In this document: piece after piece, positions 7,394-16,236 of the stretch
Layout of the letters: each line of letters starts with the position of its first letter
Position numbering within the stretch: position 1 is the stretch's first letter
Source: Propionibacteriales bacterium
GTDB lineage: Bacteria; Actinomycetota; Actinomycetes; Propionibacteriales; Nocardioidaceae
Reading direction: 5' to 3'
Assembly: GCA_009379735.1 (NCBI GenBank)
Contig: WHTB01000007.1
Coordinates: 1 to 37,587 of the forward strand
DNA: 37,587 nucleotides
Translations under genes and position numbers: made by a program
The notes under the pieces: generated by a model
Database searches by the model: none
What the model saw: the letters and a program-made list of their open reading frames with translations, nothing else
Told to the model about the DNA's origin: nothing

Positions 7394-8722
7394 TCAGCGC
7401 AGCTCGTCGGCACGCGGCGTGCGCGCGCAGCGGAAACCGGCGAAGATCTGCCCCCGGATCGGGGAGTCCCAGTTGCGGAACGTGCCGCGGCACGCGACCG
7501 CATCCGTCCCGAACGAGCCGCCCCGCAGCACCTTGTAGCCGGGGCCGAAGAAGGCCAGGGAGTACTCGTCGTACGGGAACGCCGTGAACCCGGGGTAGCC
7601 GCCGAAGTCGCTGCTGGTCCACTCCCACACGTCGCCGATCAGCTGCTGCACCCCGAGCGGTGAGGCACCGGCCGGGTACGCACCGACGGGCGCCGGGTGC
7701 AGGTGTCGCTGGTCGAGGTTGGCGTGCTCGGGGCCGGGGTCTTCGTCGCCCCACGGGTAGCGGCGCGAACGCCCGGTCGCCGGGTCGAAGCGGGCCGCCT
7801 TCTCCCACTCGACCTCGGTCGGCAGCCGCTTGCCCGCCCAGGCGGCGTACGCCTCGGCCTCGTAGAAGCACACGTGGACGACCGGCTCGTCGGCAGGCAC
7901 CGGCTCACGGACGCCGAAGCGGGTGCGGACCCAGCCTGAGCCGTCGCGCTCGAAGAACCGCGGCGCGCCGAGGTCGGCCTGCTGGCGGTGCGCCCACCCG
8001 GCTGCGGACCACCACCGCTGGTCGTCGTAGCCGCCCGCGTCGATGAAGGCGAGGAAGTCGCCGTTGGTCACCGGCGCGGTGTCGATGAAGAACGGGTCGG
8101 TGTGTGCGGTGTGCGCCGGCCGCTCGTTGTCGAGGGCCCACGGCTCGGTCGAGGTGCCCATGGTGAACGCCCCGCCGGGTACGAGCGCCTCCGCCGCGGC
8201 CAGCCGTCGACCTGCCGGGGGATCGGGCGCGTGCAGCACCGGCCCGCCGGAGCGCAGCTGGTGGGTGGCCAGCATGGTCTCGTCGTGCTGCTGCTCGTGC
8301 TGCGCGATCATGCCGAACGCGAAGGCGCTCTCCACCAGCTGCCGGCCCTCGAGCGGGGTGTGGTCGAGCACGTCGAGCACCTTGTCGCGCACCTCGCGGA
8401 CGTAGCCGCGCGCCTCGGCGGGGTTGAGCAGCGGCAGCGCCGGACGGTCGGCCCGGGCATGCTGGAACGCGTCGTACAGCTTGTCGATGTCCTGCCGTAC
8501 GGGCTCGCGGTGCCCGACGTCGCGGACGAGCCACAGCTCCTCCTGGTTGCCGACGTGGGCGAGGTCCCATACCAGCGGCGACATCAGCCGGGAGTGCTGC
8601 CGGACCAGGTCGTCGTCATCGACGGCGTCGGTCAACAGCTCACTGCGCCGGCGGGCCCGCACCAGCTGCTCGGCCACCCGGCTGCGCAGCTGCTCCTGGG
8701 TGAGGTCGGGTAGCGAGGTCAT
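7394..8722 (-). CDS. egtB: Hercynine oxygenase (sulfoxide synthase)
   Basis: Non-haem iron enzyme joining gamma-glutamylcysteine to hercynine with oxygen. It has 442 residues. The N-terminal DinB-like domain carries the iron ligands: His56 in WDLAHVGNQEELWL, and the pair His142 and His146 in QHEQQHDETML. The C-terminal half is a formylglycine-generating-enzyme-like domain, with PGGAFTMGTS (~190), LPTEVEWEKAARFD and GDVWEWTSSDFGGYPGF. The ATG overlaps the egtA stop by four bases. Use of gamma-glutamylcysteine rather than cysteine is inferred from the presence of egtA and egtC. Confidence 0.97.
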   Translation of the reverse strand: MTSLPDLTQEQLRSRVAEQLVRARRRSELLTDAVDDDDLVRQHSRLMSPLVWDLAHVGNQEELWLVRDVGHREPVRQDIDKLYDAFQHARADRPALPLLNPAEARGYVREVRDKVLDVLDHTPLEGRQLVESAFAFGMIAQHEQQHDETMLATHQLRSGGPVLHAPDPPAGRRLAAAEALVPGGAFTMGTSTEPWALDNERPAHTAHTDPFFIDTAPVTNGDFLAFIDAGGYDDQRWWSAAGWAHRQQADLGAPRFFERDGSGWVRTRFGVREPVPADEPVVHVCFYEAEAYAAWAGKRLPTEVEWEKAARFDPATGRSRRYPWGDEDPGPEHANLDQRHLHPAPVGAYPAGASPLGVQQLIGDVWEWTSSDFGGYPGFTAFPYDEYSLAFFGPGYKVLRGGSFGTDAVACRGTFRNWDSPIRGQIFAGFRCARTPRADELR

Positions 8723-9918
8723 GCGGAGTGCCTCCTCATCGAGTGGCCGTCGATCCGGCGCTGCAGGTGGTCGGTGGTGTGCGCGACCTGGGCCGCGTCG
8801 ACATCGAGCCGCGTCATTGCCGCGCAGCCCAACTCGACGAGCCCGCTGGCGGCCTCGAGCACCGGCTCGTCGTCGAGCCCCTGCTGGGCCGCCGGGAGCC
8901 AGCGGTCCGCTGCCCGCTCGGCGGCGTCGGTCGCGGCGTCGACGGTCGCCGGGTCGGCCATCAGCGCGGTCAGCAGCAGCACCGGGTCACGCCAGCGATC
9001 GGCCGGCTGGCTGTCGAGATAGCGCACCTCGAGGTAGCCCCGCGGGCGCACCGGCGGGAACAGCGTCGAGAGGTGGTAGTCGAGGTCGCCGAAGGTCGGC
9101 CGGAGTCCGAGGGCGCCGTCGGCCCACGCGCCGAACGTCAGGCCGGGTGGCGCGTGCCACGAGGCACCGTCGCGCCGCAGGCAGATCACCGGAGCCTCCA
9201 TCGCAAGGGCAGCCCATCGATGCGCCGGGTCGCCGTCGAGGGCCGGGGGACCGGTCTGCGGCGGGCAGGTGTCGAGCGTGGACCTGACCCGGGACGAGGC
9301 CCAGCCGGTGTCGCGGCCGGCGAGCCGGCGGGAGTTGGCGAACAGGGCGACGAGGGCCGGGCCGACGGTGTGCAGCGCGGTCCAGCGCGCCGCGGCGGCC
9401 TCCGCCTCGCCGGCATCGAGACAGACCTGGAGGGCGGCGGTGCTGCACATCATCTGCGAGCCGGCCGGGCCGAGGGCGTCGAAGGCATCCTGCATCGCGG
9501 CGTAGCGGGCGACCTCGAGGATGCGGCGGGGTGGCCGGTGGGCGTCGCTGCCGTGCTCGCCGAGCACCAGGTCGTCGGGAGCCAGGAGCGCGGTCAGCGC
9601 CGCGATGTCGGCATCGACGGAGGTCAGCAGGGTGGCCACGGACTGCTGGGGCGGCGGCGAGATCTCTACCTGGCCGCCGGGCTCCACGGTGAGTGCGGAG
9701 CCGCTAGGGAGCGGGAGATGCGGGCTGTCAGGGGTCAGGGTCGCCGGGGCGTACGCGCCGAGCGCCCGCTGCAGGTCGGCCGGCTCGATCGGGCGGGTGG
9801 GGTCGTCGGCGTGGTGCACGGTCCACTCGAGCTCGACGCCGACGTGGCGTGGTGGACCGTGCTTGAAACAGATCATCGCGACGTAGCGCTCCGCGTCGTC
9901 ACGCGAGCAGATCGGCAT
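8719..9918 (-). CDS. egtA: Glutamate-cysteine ligase of the ergothioneine pathway
   Basis: ATP-dependent ligase making gamma-glutamylcysteine, the sulfur donor for EgtB. It has 399 residues and belongs to the GCS2-like family: HVGVELEWTVHH near residue 30, LPSGSALTVEPGGQVEISPPP near 80-100 and a late RPRGYLEVRYLDSQPADRW. The ATG at 9918 (MPICSRDD...) was chosen because GGGAG lies six bases upstream. The frame stays open upstream to 10008, but that extension has low-complexity composition and no ribosome site. It is the first gene of the operon. The ~190-base gap to the divergent GNAT gene must hold the promoter, but I could not single one out. Confidence 0.94.
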   Translation of the reverse strand: MPICSRDDAERYVAMICFKHGPPRHVGVELEWTVHHADDPTRPIEPADLQRALGAYAPATLTPDSPHLPLPSGSALTVEPGGQVEISPPPQQSVATLLTSVDADIAALTALLAPDDLVLGEHGSDAHRPPRRILEVARYAAMQDAFDALGPAGSQMMCSTAALQVCLDAGEAEAAAARWTALHTVGPALVALFANSRRLAGRDTGWASSRVRSTLDTCPPQTGPPALDGDPAHRWAALAMEAPVICLRRDGASWHAPPGLTFGAWADGALGLRPTFGDLDYHLSTLFPPVRPRGYLEVRYLDSQPADRWRDPVLLLTALMADPATVDAATDAAERAADRWLPAAQQGLDDEPVLEAASGLVELGCAAMTRLDVDAAQVAHTTDHLQRRIDGHSMRRHSA

Positions 9919-10111
9919 CGAGGACTCCCTGTCCTCGTCGCCGGCCGCAGCACCACTCAGAGCCATCGCCATGTCGCAGCCATCATTACCCAGGCCTCCG
10001 ACAATCACACGGCCAGCGCCGAAAGTTCAGTCTCGGTTCACTCTGTGCGGCCGGCTCGGGTGTCGCTCGGCCAGGTCGCGTGGAAGGCTGGGCTGCGGTT
10101 GGGGAGGCGCC

Positions 10112-10675
10112 ATGACGACAGCGGACCGCGACGCGATGCCGCCGCAACGGCTCGCGCTGCCGTCTGACGCACCGCGGATCTCCGCGCTGATGCGCGCTTC
10201 GGTTCTGGACCTCTTCCCGCACTTCTACGACGCCCGCCAGACGGCCAGCGCCGCGGTCTACATCGCGCACCTCGACCAGCAGGTGATCGACGACGGCACG
10301 TTCTTCGTGCACGAGTCCGGCGACGAGATCGTGGCCTGCGGTGGCTGGTCGCGGCGGGCCAAGCTCTACACCGGCTCGGGCGGTCGCGAGGACGACGACC
10401 GGCTGCTCGATCCCGGTATGGAGCCGGCGCGGATCCGGGCCATGTTCGTCCGCCCTGACTGGGCCCGGCGTGGTCTGGGACGAGCCATCCTGGAGTCCTG
10501 CGAACGAGCCGCTCGCGCTGAGGGGTTCCGGTCGATGACTCTGATGGCCACCCTGGCCGGGGAGCCGTTGTACCGCGCGTTCGGGTTCACCGAGGTCGAG
10601 CGGCTGGTGCTGTCGATGCCGGACGGTGTGACGGCGGCCGGTGTCGCCATGGAGCGACCCATCGACCCGCAGTAG
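10112..10675 (+). CDS. GNAT-family N-acetyltransferase
   Basis: Acetyl-CoA-dependent acyltransferase fold, 187 residues. The acetyl-CoA site is visible as MFVRPDWARRGLGRAILESCERAARAEGF (about 110-138), with the RRGLGR pyrophosphate loop. It is followed by LMATLAGEPLYRAFGF, the usual last strand and helix. The ATG at 10112 has GGGGAGG seven bases upstream. The gene is divergent from egtA and convergent with the LysR gene 15 bases downstream. The acceptor is not predictable. Adjacency to egtA may be chance. Confidence 0.9.
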   Translation: MTTADRDAMPPQRLALPSDAPRISALMRASVLDLFPHFYDARQTASAAVYIAHLDQQVIDDGTFFVHESGDEIVACGGWSRRAKLYTGSGGREDDDRLLDPGMEPARIRAMFVRPDWARRGLGRAILESCERAARAEGFRSMTLMATLAGEPLYRAFGFTEVERLVLSMPDGVTAAGVAMERPIDPQ

Positions 10676-10690
10676 CCGCCCGACACCTGC

Positions 10691-11620
10691 TCAGCTCGAC
10701 GTGCTGCCGCGCAACAGCGACGGCGACCCCGCGATCTCGACCAGCAGCTGGCCCATCCGGCTCTCGGCCTCGGTCGGACGGCGGCCGGCGAGCCGGGCGA
10801 GCAGCACTCGCCGAGACGGCACCTGGGCGCCGAGCGACAGCACGCGAACATCGTCGCGGAGGCCGGCCAGGGCCAGTCTCGGCACCATCGCGACGCCGAG
10901 CCCGACGGCCACCATGGCCTGTGCCTCCTGGTAGTCGTTGGCCTCGAAGGCGATGGTCGGCCGGAATCCGGCGGTGTGCGCGCTCCGCAGCAACAGCTCG
11001 CCGACCGGATGCCCGTCGGCCCGGATGATCCACGGCTCTTCGGCCAGCTCGGGGATGCGCACGGCGCGCCGGTCCGCCAGCGGGTGCGTCGCCGAGACGA
11101 TCAGCGCGGTGGGGTCGTCGAGCAGATGGGTGATCTTCAGGCCCGGGTTGGCGATTCGCGACCAGCTGTAGTCCCAGAGCAGGGCCAACTCGACCGCGCG
11201 GCTCTCCAGCATGTTCAGCAGGCCCCGCAGCCGCGAGCTGCTGACCGACAGATGCACGCCGGGGTGCTCCTGCCGGAACCGCGTCACCGCCAGCGGCAGC
11301 AAGGACGAGCCGGCCGTCGGGAACGTACCGAGCCGCAGCGACCCGGCCCTCAGCCCGGCGATGTCGTCGAGGCGCGCCCGCAACGAGTGCAGCTGCCGGT
11401 CGATCAGCTCGGCGTGCTCGGCCACCGCCCGACCCGCGTCGGTCAAGGTGACGCCCCGGCTGTGCCGCTCGAGCACCGGCTGGCCGACCTCGGCCTCCAG
11501 CTTGCGCACCTGCTGCGACACCGCCGAGACCGTGTACCCGAGGGCTTCAGCGGCTCCGGACATGCTGCCGTGCTGCGCCACCGCCGCCAGCACGCGCAGC
11601 CGGTGGACGTCGAGGGTCAT
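10691..11620 (-). CDS. LysR-type transcriptional regulator, likely controlling the divergent carboxylate operon
   Basis: LTTR of 309 residues. The N-terminal winged helix reads LRVLAAVAQHGSMSGAAEALGYTVSAVSQQVRKLEAEVG (about 8-46), followed by the linker helix and a substrate-binding-like domain starting at GSLRLGTFPTAGSSLLP. It is transcribed away from the PrpF/TTT operon across a 138-base intergenic region, the standard LTTR arrangement with control of the divergent neighbour. A 17-bp dyad of LTTR-box size lies 20 bases before its start. The ATG at 11620 has AAGGCGAAG upstream. The inducer is presumably the transported carboxylate or an intermediate (inference). Confidence 0.92.
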   Translation of the reverse strand: MTLDVHRLRVLAAVAQHGSMSGAAEALGYTVSAVSQQVRKLEAEVGQPVLERHSRGVTLTDAGRAVAEHAELIDRQLHSLRARLDDIAGLRAGSLRLGTFPTAGSSLLPLAVTRFRQEHPGVHLSVSSSRLRGLLNMLESRAVELALLWDYSWSRIANPGLKITHLLDDPTALIVSATHPLADRRAVRIPELAEEPWIIRADGHPVGELLLRSAHTAGFRPTIAFEANDYQEAQAMVAVGLGVAMVPRLALAGLRDDVRVLSLGAQVPSRRVLLARLAGRRPTEAESRMGQLLVEIAGSPSLLRGSTSS

Positions 11621-11639
11621 CGCTTCGCCTTTAGCACCA

Positions 11640-11656
11640 CTTAAGTATGCCTTGAG
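11640..11656. promoter_or_regulatory. Candidate LysR box (CTTAAG-N5-CTTGAG)
   Basis: CTTAAGTATGCCTTGAG is an imperfect dyad (CTYAAG-N5-CTTRAG, 10 of 12 arm positions symmetric) that contains the T-N11-A pattern of LTTR sites. It sits 20 bases upstream of the lysR-type start and about 100 bases upstream of the prpF-type start, suitable for autorepression and activation. Motif only. Confidence 0.5.
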
Positions 11657-11716
11657 AAATTCGCGCTTGTGTGAACTGCCCGGGGCACGACAGGGTGGCA
11701 CCCACGTCGGGTTCAG

Positions 11717-11728
11717 ATTGCATGCAAC
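11717..11728 (+). promoter_or_regulatory. Candidate GntR operator (ATTGCATGCAAC), copy 1
   Basis: The perfect 10-bp palindrome TTGCATGCAA lies 31 bases upstream of the PrpF-type GTG start. The full 12-mer recurs exactly, in reverse complement, at 19631-19642 upstream of the second flavoprotein gene, beside a GntR/FCD regulator gene. Short palindromes of this kind are the usual FCD-type GntR sites. Regulation by the local GntR protein is inferred. Confidence 0.6.
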
Positions 11729-11758
11729 AGGTCGTACGCGAATCAGGAGGAACGGGAA

Positions 11759-12982
11759 GTGCGCATCCCAGCGGTGATCATGCGGGGCGGGACCAGCAAG
11801 GGTGTGTTCTTCCATGAGCGCGACCTGCCCCCCGCCGGCGCCGCCCGGGACCGGTTCATCCTGGCCGCGTACGGCAGCCCCGACCCCTACCGTCGGCAGG
11901 TCGACGGGCTCGGCGGCGCGACGTCCACCACCAGCAAGGTGGCCGTGATCGGCGACGGCGCCGCGCACGGCGTCCACGTCACGTACGACTTCGGCCAGGT
12001 CGGCATCGACCACCCGCTGGTCGACCGGCGGGGCAACTGCGGCAACATCTCGTCGGCGGTCGGCCCGTTCGCCGTCGACGAGGGGCTGGTGGAGGTGACC
12101 GAGCCGGTCACCGAGGTGCGATTCCTCAACCTCAACACCGGCAAGGTGATCGTCGCCCACGTGCCGGTGCACGACGGCCGCTTCGACCCGGTCGGTGACT
12201 TCGAGCTCCCCGGCGTGCCGGGGACGGGCTCGTCCATCCAGCTCGACTACCTCGATCCCTCCGGCGCCGTCACCGGCCGCCTGCTGCCGACCGGCAACGT
12301 GCGCGACGTGCTCGACGTCCCGGGTGTCGGCCGGCTCGAGGTCTCGCTCGTCGACGCCGCCAACCCGCTGGTGTTCGTACGCTGGGAGGACCTGGGCCTG
12401 ACCGGCCTCGAGCAGCCCGACGAGATCGACGCGGACGCCGGCCTGCTGGCGCGGATCGAGAAGGTACGGGCGCACGCGGGCGTACTCGCCGGCATCGCCG
12501 AGACGCCGGAGCAGGCGACCGCCGAGGTGCCGTCCGTACCCAAGCTCTCCTTCGTCGGCGCACCCCGCGACTACCAACTGAGCAACGGCGCGACGATGAC
12601 GGCCGACCAGACGACCTTGCGCGCCGCGATGATGTCGATGGGCCGGCTGCACCGTTCCTACCCCCTGACCGGAGCGATCGCGACGTCGGTCGCGGCGGCG
12701 GTCACCGGCACCCTCGTGCACGACGTCGCGACCGGTGCGAACGGGCAGACCCGGATCGGCCACCCCGCCGGTGTGCTGCCGATGGTGGCCGAGGCGCATC
12801 AGCACGACGGCGGTTGGACCGTCGAGCAGGTGTCCGGCTTCCGCACCTCCCGTCGACTCATGGAGGGGCACGTGCTGGTGCCAGACCAGATGCTTTCCGA
12901 GCGGCAGCCGAACGACGACCCACACGAGACGACGCGCGGGCCACAGGGGTCCGGCGACGACGAGGAGGCAGGCACGGCATGA
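11759..12982 (+). CDS. PrpF/DUF453-family isomerase (methylaconitate or oxalomesaconate type)
   Basis: Member of the PrpF family of diaminopimelate-epimerase-like isomerases, which shift a double bond or interconvert cis and trans forms of unsaturated di- and tricarboxylates; known members include 2-methylaconitate isomerase and 4-oxalomesaconate tautomerase. It has 407 residues. MRGGTSKGVFF at the N-terminus is diagnostic. The two expected catalytic residues are present: Lys60 in GGATSTTSKVAVI and Cys94 in RRGNCGNISSAVG. The C-terminal ~25 residues are acidic and look disordered. The GTG at 11759 has AGGAGG eight bases upstream. First gene of the TTT operon, overlapping the next by four bases. 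The substrate is likely an aconitate-like acid released by the neighbouring dehydrogenases (inference). Confidence 0.9.
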   Translation: MRIPAVIMRGGTSKGVFFHERDLPPAGAARDRFILAAYGSPDPYRRQVDGLGGATSTTSKVAVIGDGAAHGVHVTYDFGQVGIDHPLVDRRGNCGNISSAVGPFAVDEGLVEVTEPVTEVRFLNLNTGKVIVAHVPVHDGRFDPVGDFELPGVPGTGSSIQLDYLDPSGAVTGRLLPTGNVRDVLDVPGVGRLEVSLVDAANPLVFVRWEDLGLTGLEQPDEIDADAGLLARIEKVRAHAGVLAGIAETPEQATAEVPSVPKLSFVGAPRDYQLSNGATMTADQTTLRAAMMSMGRLHRSYPLTGAIATSVAAAVTGTLVHDVATGANGQTRIGHPAGVLPMVAEAHQHDGGWTVEQVSGFRTSRRLMEGHVLVPDQMLSERQPNDDPHETTRGPQGSGDDEEAGTA

Positions 12983-14106
12983 GATCTCTATTCACGCACC
13001 GAGTACGTGTGGCGCTGGTGGCCTCGGTCACGGCTGTCGGCCTGGCGGCCTGTTCGAACCCGCAGGGCGTCGGTGGTGACGACGGCAAGGCGAAGGAGGA
13101 CGCCAAGGTCCCGCCGCGCGTCGAGCTGGTGATCCCGTTCGCCGAGGGCGGCGGCACCGACACCTGGGCCCGCTTCCTCGCGCCGTACCTTGAGAAGTAT
13201 GTCGAGGGCAGCCCGACCTTCTCCCCGAAGAACGTGCTGGGTGGCGAGAGCATCACCGGCTCCAACCAGTTCGTGACGTCGGGCGGCACCGACGGCGCCC
13301 AGGTGCTGGTGACGTCGGGCACAACGTACTTCCAGGCCCTGCTCGGCCGGCCTGAGGTCGAGTTCGACTTCGCCAAGATGAAGCCGCTGATGCTCAACGG
13401 CACCGGCGGTGTCATCTACGCGTCGAAGTCCTCCGGCATCAAGACGGTCGAGGATCTCCAGGATCCACCGAAGCCGCTCGTGTATGGCGGGATCAGCGCC
13501 ACTGGCCTCGACCTGAGTCTGCTGCAGGCGTTCGACGTGCTCGGTGTCGACATCGACGCCACCTTCGGCTTCGAGGGGCGCGGGCCGGCCCGGCTGGCCC
13601 TGGAGCGCGGCGAGATCAACATCGACTACCAGACCACGTCGGCCTACCTGACCCAGGTGGAGCCGATGGTGGAGGCCGGCACCGCGGTGCCGCTGATGTC
13701 GTTCGGGGTGATCGAGGACGGCGAGATCGTACGCGACCCGAACGTGCCCGACCTGCCGACCGTCGAGGAGGTCCACGAGCAGCTGAACGGGTCGCCGCCG
13801 GAGGGTGAGGCGTACGACGCGTACCGCGCCTTCCTGGTGCCGGGATTCGTGTACCAGAAGGGCCTGTGGGCCAACGAGGGCACACCCGACTCGGTCGTGC
13901 AGGCGTACCGCGACGCGGTCGCCGCGATCAGCGACGACCCGGAGTTCAAGAAGTCCAGCGCGGAGGTGCTGGGCGGCTACCCGCTCTACTCGGGTGAGAA
14001 GGCGCAGGACGACCTGATCGAGGCGTTCGAGATCAAGCCCGAAGTACGCCAGTACACGCTCGACCTGCTGAAGACCAAGTACGAAACCACCATCGAAGGG
14101 TCCTGA
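12979..14106 (+). CDS. Tripartite tricarboxylate transporter substrate-binding lipoprotein (TctC/Bug family)
   Basis: Extracytoplasmic binding protein of a TTT carboxylate transporter, 375 residues, slightly longer than the usual ~320-330. The N-terminus has basic residues, a hydrophobic stretch VALVASVTAV and lipobox GLAAC with Cys25, so it is a lipoprotein held on the outer face of the membrane. The mature part begins with the family pattern VELVIPFAEGGGTDTWARFLAPYLEKYV. Later YGGISATGLDLSLLQAFDVLGVD and FEGRGPARLALERGEINIDY form the ligand-cleft loops. ATG 12979 overlaps the preceding stop. A palindromic repeat separates it from the permease gene. The ligand cannot be told from sequence, though a di- or tricarboxylate is expected. 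Confidence 0.92.
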   Translation: MRSLFTHRVRVALVASVTAVGLAACSNPQGVGGDDGKAKEDAKVPPRVELVIPFAEGGGTDTWARFLAPYLEKYVEGSPTFSPKNVLGGESITGSNQFVTSGGTDGAQVLVTSGTTYFQALLGRPEVEFDFAKMKPLMLNGTGGVIYASKSSGIKTVEDLQDPPKPLVYGGISATGLDLSLLQAFDVLGVDIDATFGFEGRGPARLALERGEINIDYQTTSAYLTQVEPMVEAGTAVPLMSFGVIEDGEIVRDPNVPDLPTVEEVHEQLNGSPPEGEAYDAYRAFLVPGFVYQKGLWANEGTPDSVVQAYRDAVAAISDDPEFKKSSAEVLGGYPLYSGEKAQDDLIEAFEIKPEVRQYTLDLLKTKYETTIEGS

Positions 14107-14112
14107 CCACGA

Positions 14113-14190
14113 GCCGCGGTTACGTGGCAGGTGGTCGCTCTCCTGGGGTTATACGCCTAGGGAAGTGACCACAAGCCACGGTTACGTGGC
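14113..14190. repeat. 78-bp palindromic repeat, copy A (REP/BIME-like)
   Basis: Two small hairpins, GCCGCGGTTACGTGGC (14113-14128) and GCCACGGTTACGTGGC (14175-14190), flank a central stem made from GGTCGCTCTCC and GGGAAGTGACC. A second copy of identical length lies at 28150-28227, and the two agree at 63 of 78 positions. Several differences fall in loops or keep wobble pairs. This copy sits between the binding-protein gene and the permease gene of one operon, where it could shield the upstream message or lower permease expression, as REP sequences do between E. coli malE and malF. Confidence 0.75.
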
Positions 14191-14244
14191 AAACGGCGCC
14201 GGCGCGAAACGACGTCGGGTACGAGGAACGCGGGAGGTTGGGCC

Positions 14245-16236
14245 ATGCTGGACGCTGCGACCAGCGCGCTGGCCGCGTTCCTCGACCCGGCGATGCTGCT
14301 CTTCTTGATGGCCGGCATCCTCGCCGGCCTGGTGGTCGGGATCATCCCGGGTCTCGGGGGCACCGGCGCGGTGGCGATCCTGCTGCCCTTCGTCTTCGTG
14401 CTCGAGCCGGAGCAGGCGCTCGCGCTGATCATCGGCGCGGTCGCCGTCGTCCACACGTCCGACACCATCTCCTCGGTGCTGATCGGCATCCCCGGTTCGG
14501 CGTCCGCGACGGTGCTGATGCTCGACGGCCACGAGATGGCCAAGCAGGGGCAGGCCGCCCGCGCCCTCGCGATCGCGTTCCTGTCGTCGATGGCCGGTGG
14601 CCTGCTCGGTGCCATCGGGCTGACACTGTCGATCCCGATCGCCCGGCCCCTCGTCCTCCTGTTCGGCTCTCCCGAGCTGTTCATGCTGACCGTGCTCGGC
14701 ATCTCGCTGACGGCCCTGCTCTCCAGCGGCAACATGCTGAAGGGCCTGCTGGCCGGCGCGTTCGGCCTGCTGCTCGGCCAGGTCGGCGCGGCGCCGGCGG
14801 CCGCCGAGTACCGCTACACGTTCGGCTCGCTGTACCTCACCGAAGGCCTCGACCTGGTGGCGGTCGCACTGGGCATCTTCGGCATCGCCGAGGTGGTCTC
14901 CCTGGTCGCCCGCAAGACGAGCGTCGCGAGTGGGTCGGGCATCGGGACCGGCTGGGGAGACGGCGTCCGCGACTTCTTCACCCACTGGCGGCACGTCCTG
15001 CGTGGCGCGCTGGTCGGCATCTGGGCCGGCGTGCTGCCCGGTCTCGGCGCGACCGCCGGCACCTGGATGGCGTACGGGCAGGCCCGGGCCACCGCCCGCG
15101 GCAAGGACCGAAAGAAGTTCGGCAAGGGCGACCCCCGCGGCATCGTCGCGCCCGAGAGCGCCAACAACTCGGTCGAGGCCGGCGACCTGATCCCCACCCT
15201 GCTGTTCGGCATCCCGGGAGGCGCACCGGCCGCCCTGCTGCTCGGCGCGTTGCTGGTCTTCGGCATCGAGCCGGGCCCCCGCATCATCACCGAGGACCTC
15301 GACATCGTCTACACGATCGTGTGGTCGTTCGCGATCGCCAGCGTCGTCGGCGCCGGTCTCTGCTTCCTGCTCAGCGTGCCGCTGGCCAAGCTCAGCTACG
15401 TCCGCTTCCCCGTCCTGGCGGCCGGCCTGATCGTCATCATGTTCACCGCCGGCTACCAGGAGTCCCAGCAGATCTCGGTGCTGCAGGTCATGCTGCTGCT
15501 CGGCGCCGTCGGCTGGCTGATGAAGATCAGCCACATCCCCCGGGCGCCGTTTCTGATCGGCTTTGTGCTGAGCATCCCGTTGGAGCGTTACTACTACCTC
15601 ACCGCGAACCTGTACACGTTCGGCGAGTGGGCCGTACGTCCTGGCGTCCTGGTGATGGCCGGGGTGCTCGTGCTGCCGGTCGCGCTGAACCTCGTGAAGC
15701 GGCTCCGGGCGCGGACCGATGCTGATGTCCCCGAGCCGAGCGACGACGACCAGGACCTCCTCGAGGCCGAGCCACCGCGCAGCTGGCCGCTCGCGCTGAC
15801 CGCCGTCTTCCTGGTGCTGTTCGTCGCGGCCTTCGTGGTGGCGCAGGGCTACAGCACCAACGCCCGGCTGGTGCCGTCGCTGGTGACGGCCTGCGGCGCC
15901 CTGCTCGCCTCGGCGGTGCTCGTGCTCGGCGTCCGCGACCTGCGGCGGGGTGAACGGTGGCAGACCGACGACGAGCAAAAGGCCTGGCGGGTCGAGCTCA
16001 GGTGGGTGCTGCTCGCCTTCGCGTGGTTGGCCGGGTTCGTCGTCGGCGTGTTCATCGTCGGCGCCCTGATCGCAGCGGCGCTTTACGTACCACTGTTCCT
16101 CTGGCGGGTGGCGCAGCTGCGCTGGCCCGCGATCGCGATCTACACGGTGGCTGTACTCGCCGTACTCCTGCTGCTGCAGGAGTTCGCGGGCATCGTGCTG
16201 CCGCTTGGCTACCTCACCCCGAGAGGACTGATGTGA
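14245..16236 (+). CDS. Fused TctA-TctB permease of a tripartite tricarboxylate transporter
   Basis: Membrane subunit of the TTT transporter, 663 residues. Residues 1 to ~495 are TctA, with about twelve hydrophobic segments and the duplicated family motif: GLVVGIIPGLGGTGAVAILLPF near 31-52 and GIWAGVLPGLGATAGTWMAYG near 255-276. LIGIPGSASATVLMLDGHEMAKQG and LLFGIPGGAPAALLLG are also typical. After an acidic linker (~495-512) come four more hydrophobic segments, starting LALTAVFLVLFVAAFVVAQGY, which match the size and layout of TctB, the small subunit normally made by its own gene. No separate tctB was found nearby. The ATG at 14245 has GGGAGG upstream, and the stop overlaps the next start. Confidence 0.9.
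   Translation: MLDAATSALAAFLDPAMLLFLMAGILAGLVVGIIPGLGGTGAVAILLPFVFVLEPEQALALIIGAVAVVHTSDTISSVLIGIPGSASATVLMLDGHEMAKQGQAARALAIAFLSSMAGGLLGAIGLTLSIPIARPLVLLFGSPELFMLTVLGISLTALLSSGNMLKGLLAGAFGLLLGQVGAAPAAAEYRYTFGSLYLTEGLDLVAVALGIFGIAEVVSLVARKTSVASGSGIGTGWGDGVRDFFTHWRHVLRGALVGIWAGVLPGLGATAGTWMAYGQARATARGKDRKKFGKGDPRGIVAPESANNSVEAGDLIPTLLFGIPGGAPAALLLGALLVFGIEPGPRIITEDLDIVYTIVWSFAIASVVGAGLCFLLSVPLAKLSYVRFPVLAAGLIVIMFTAGYQESQQISVLQVMLLLGAVGWLMKISHIPRAPFLIGFVLSIPLERYYYLTANLYTFGEWAVRPGVLVMAGVLVLPVALNLVKRLRARTDADVPEPSDDDQDLLEAEPPRSWPLALTAVFLVLFVAAFVVAQGYSTNARLVPSLVTACGALLASAVLVLGVRDLRRGERWQTDDEQKAWRVELRWVLLAFAWLAGFVVGVFIVGALIAAALYVPLFLWRVAQLRWPAIAIYTVAVLAVLLLLQEFAGIVLPLGYLTPRGLM

Noticed and set aside
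14182-15978. 598-codon open frame on the minus strand inside the TctA-TctB gene
   Set aside because: High GC keeps third-codon-rich frames open on the opposite strand; its product is repetitive in Asp, Gln, Arg and His with no domain, while the plus frame is a clear membrane protein.
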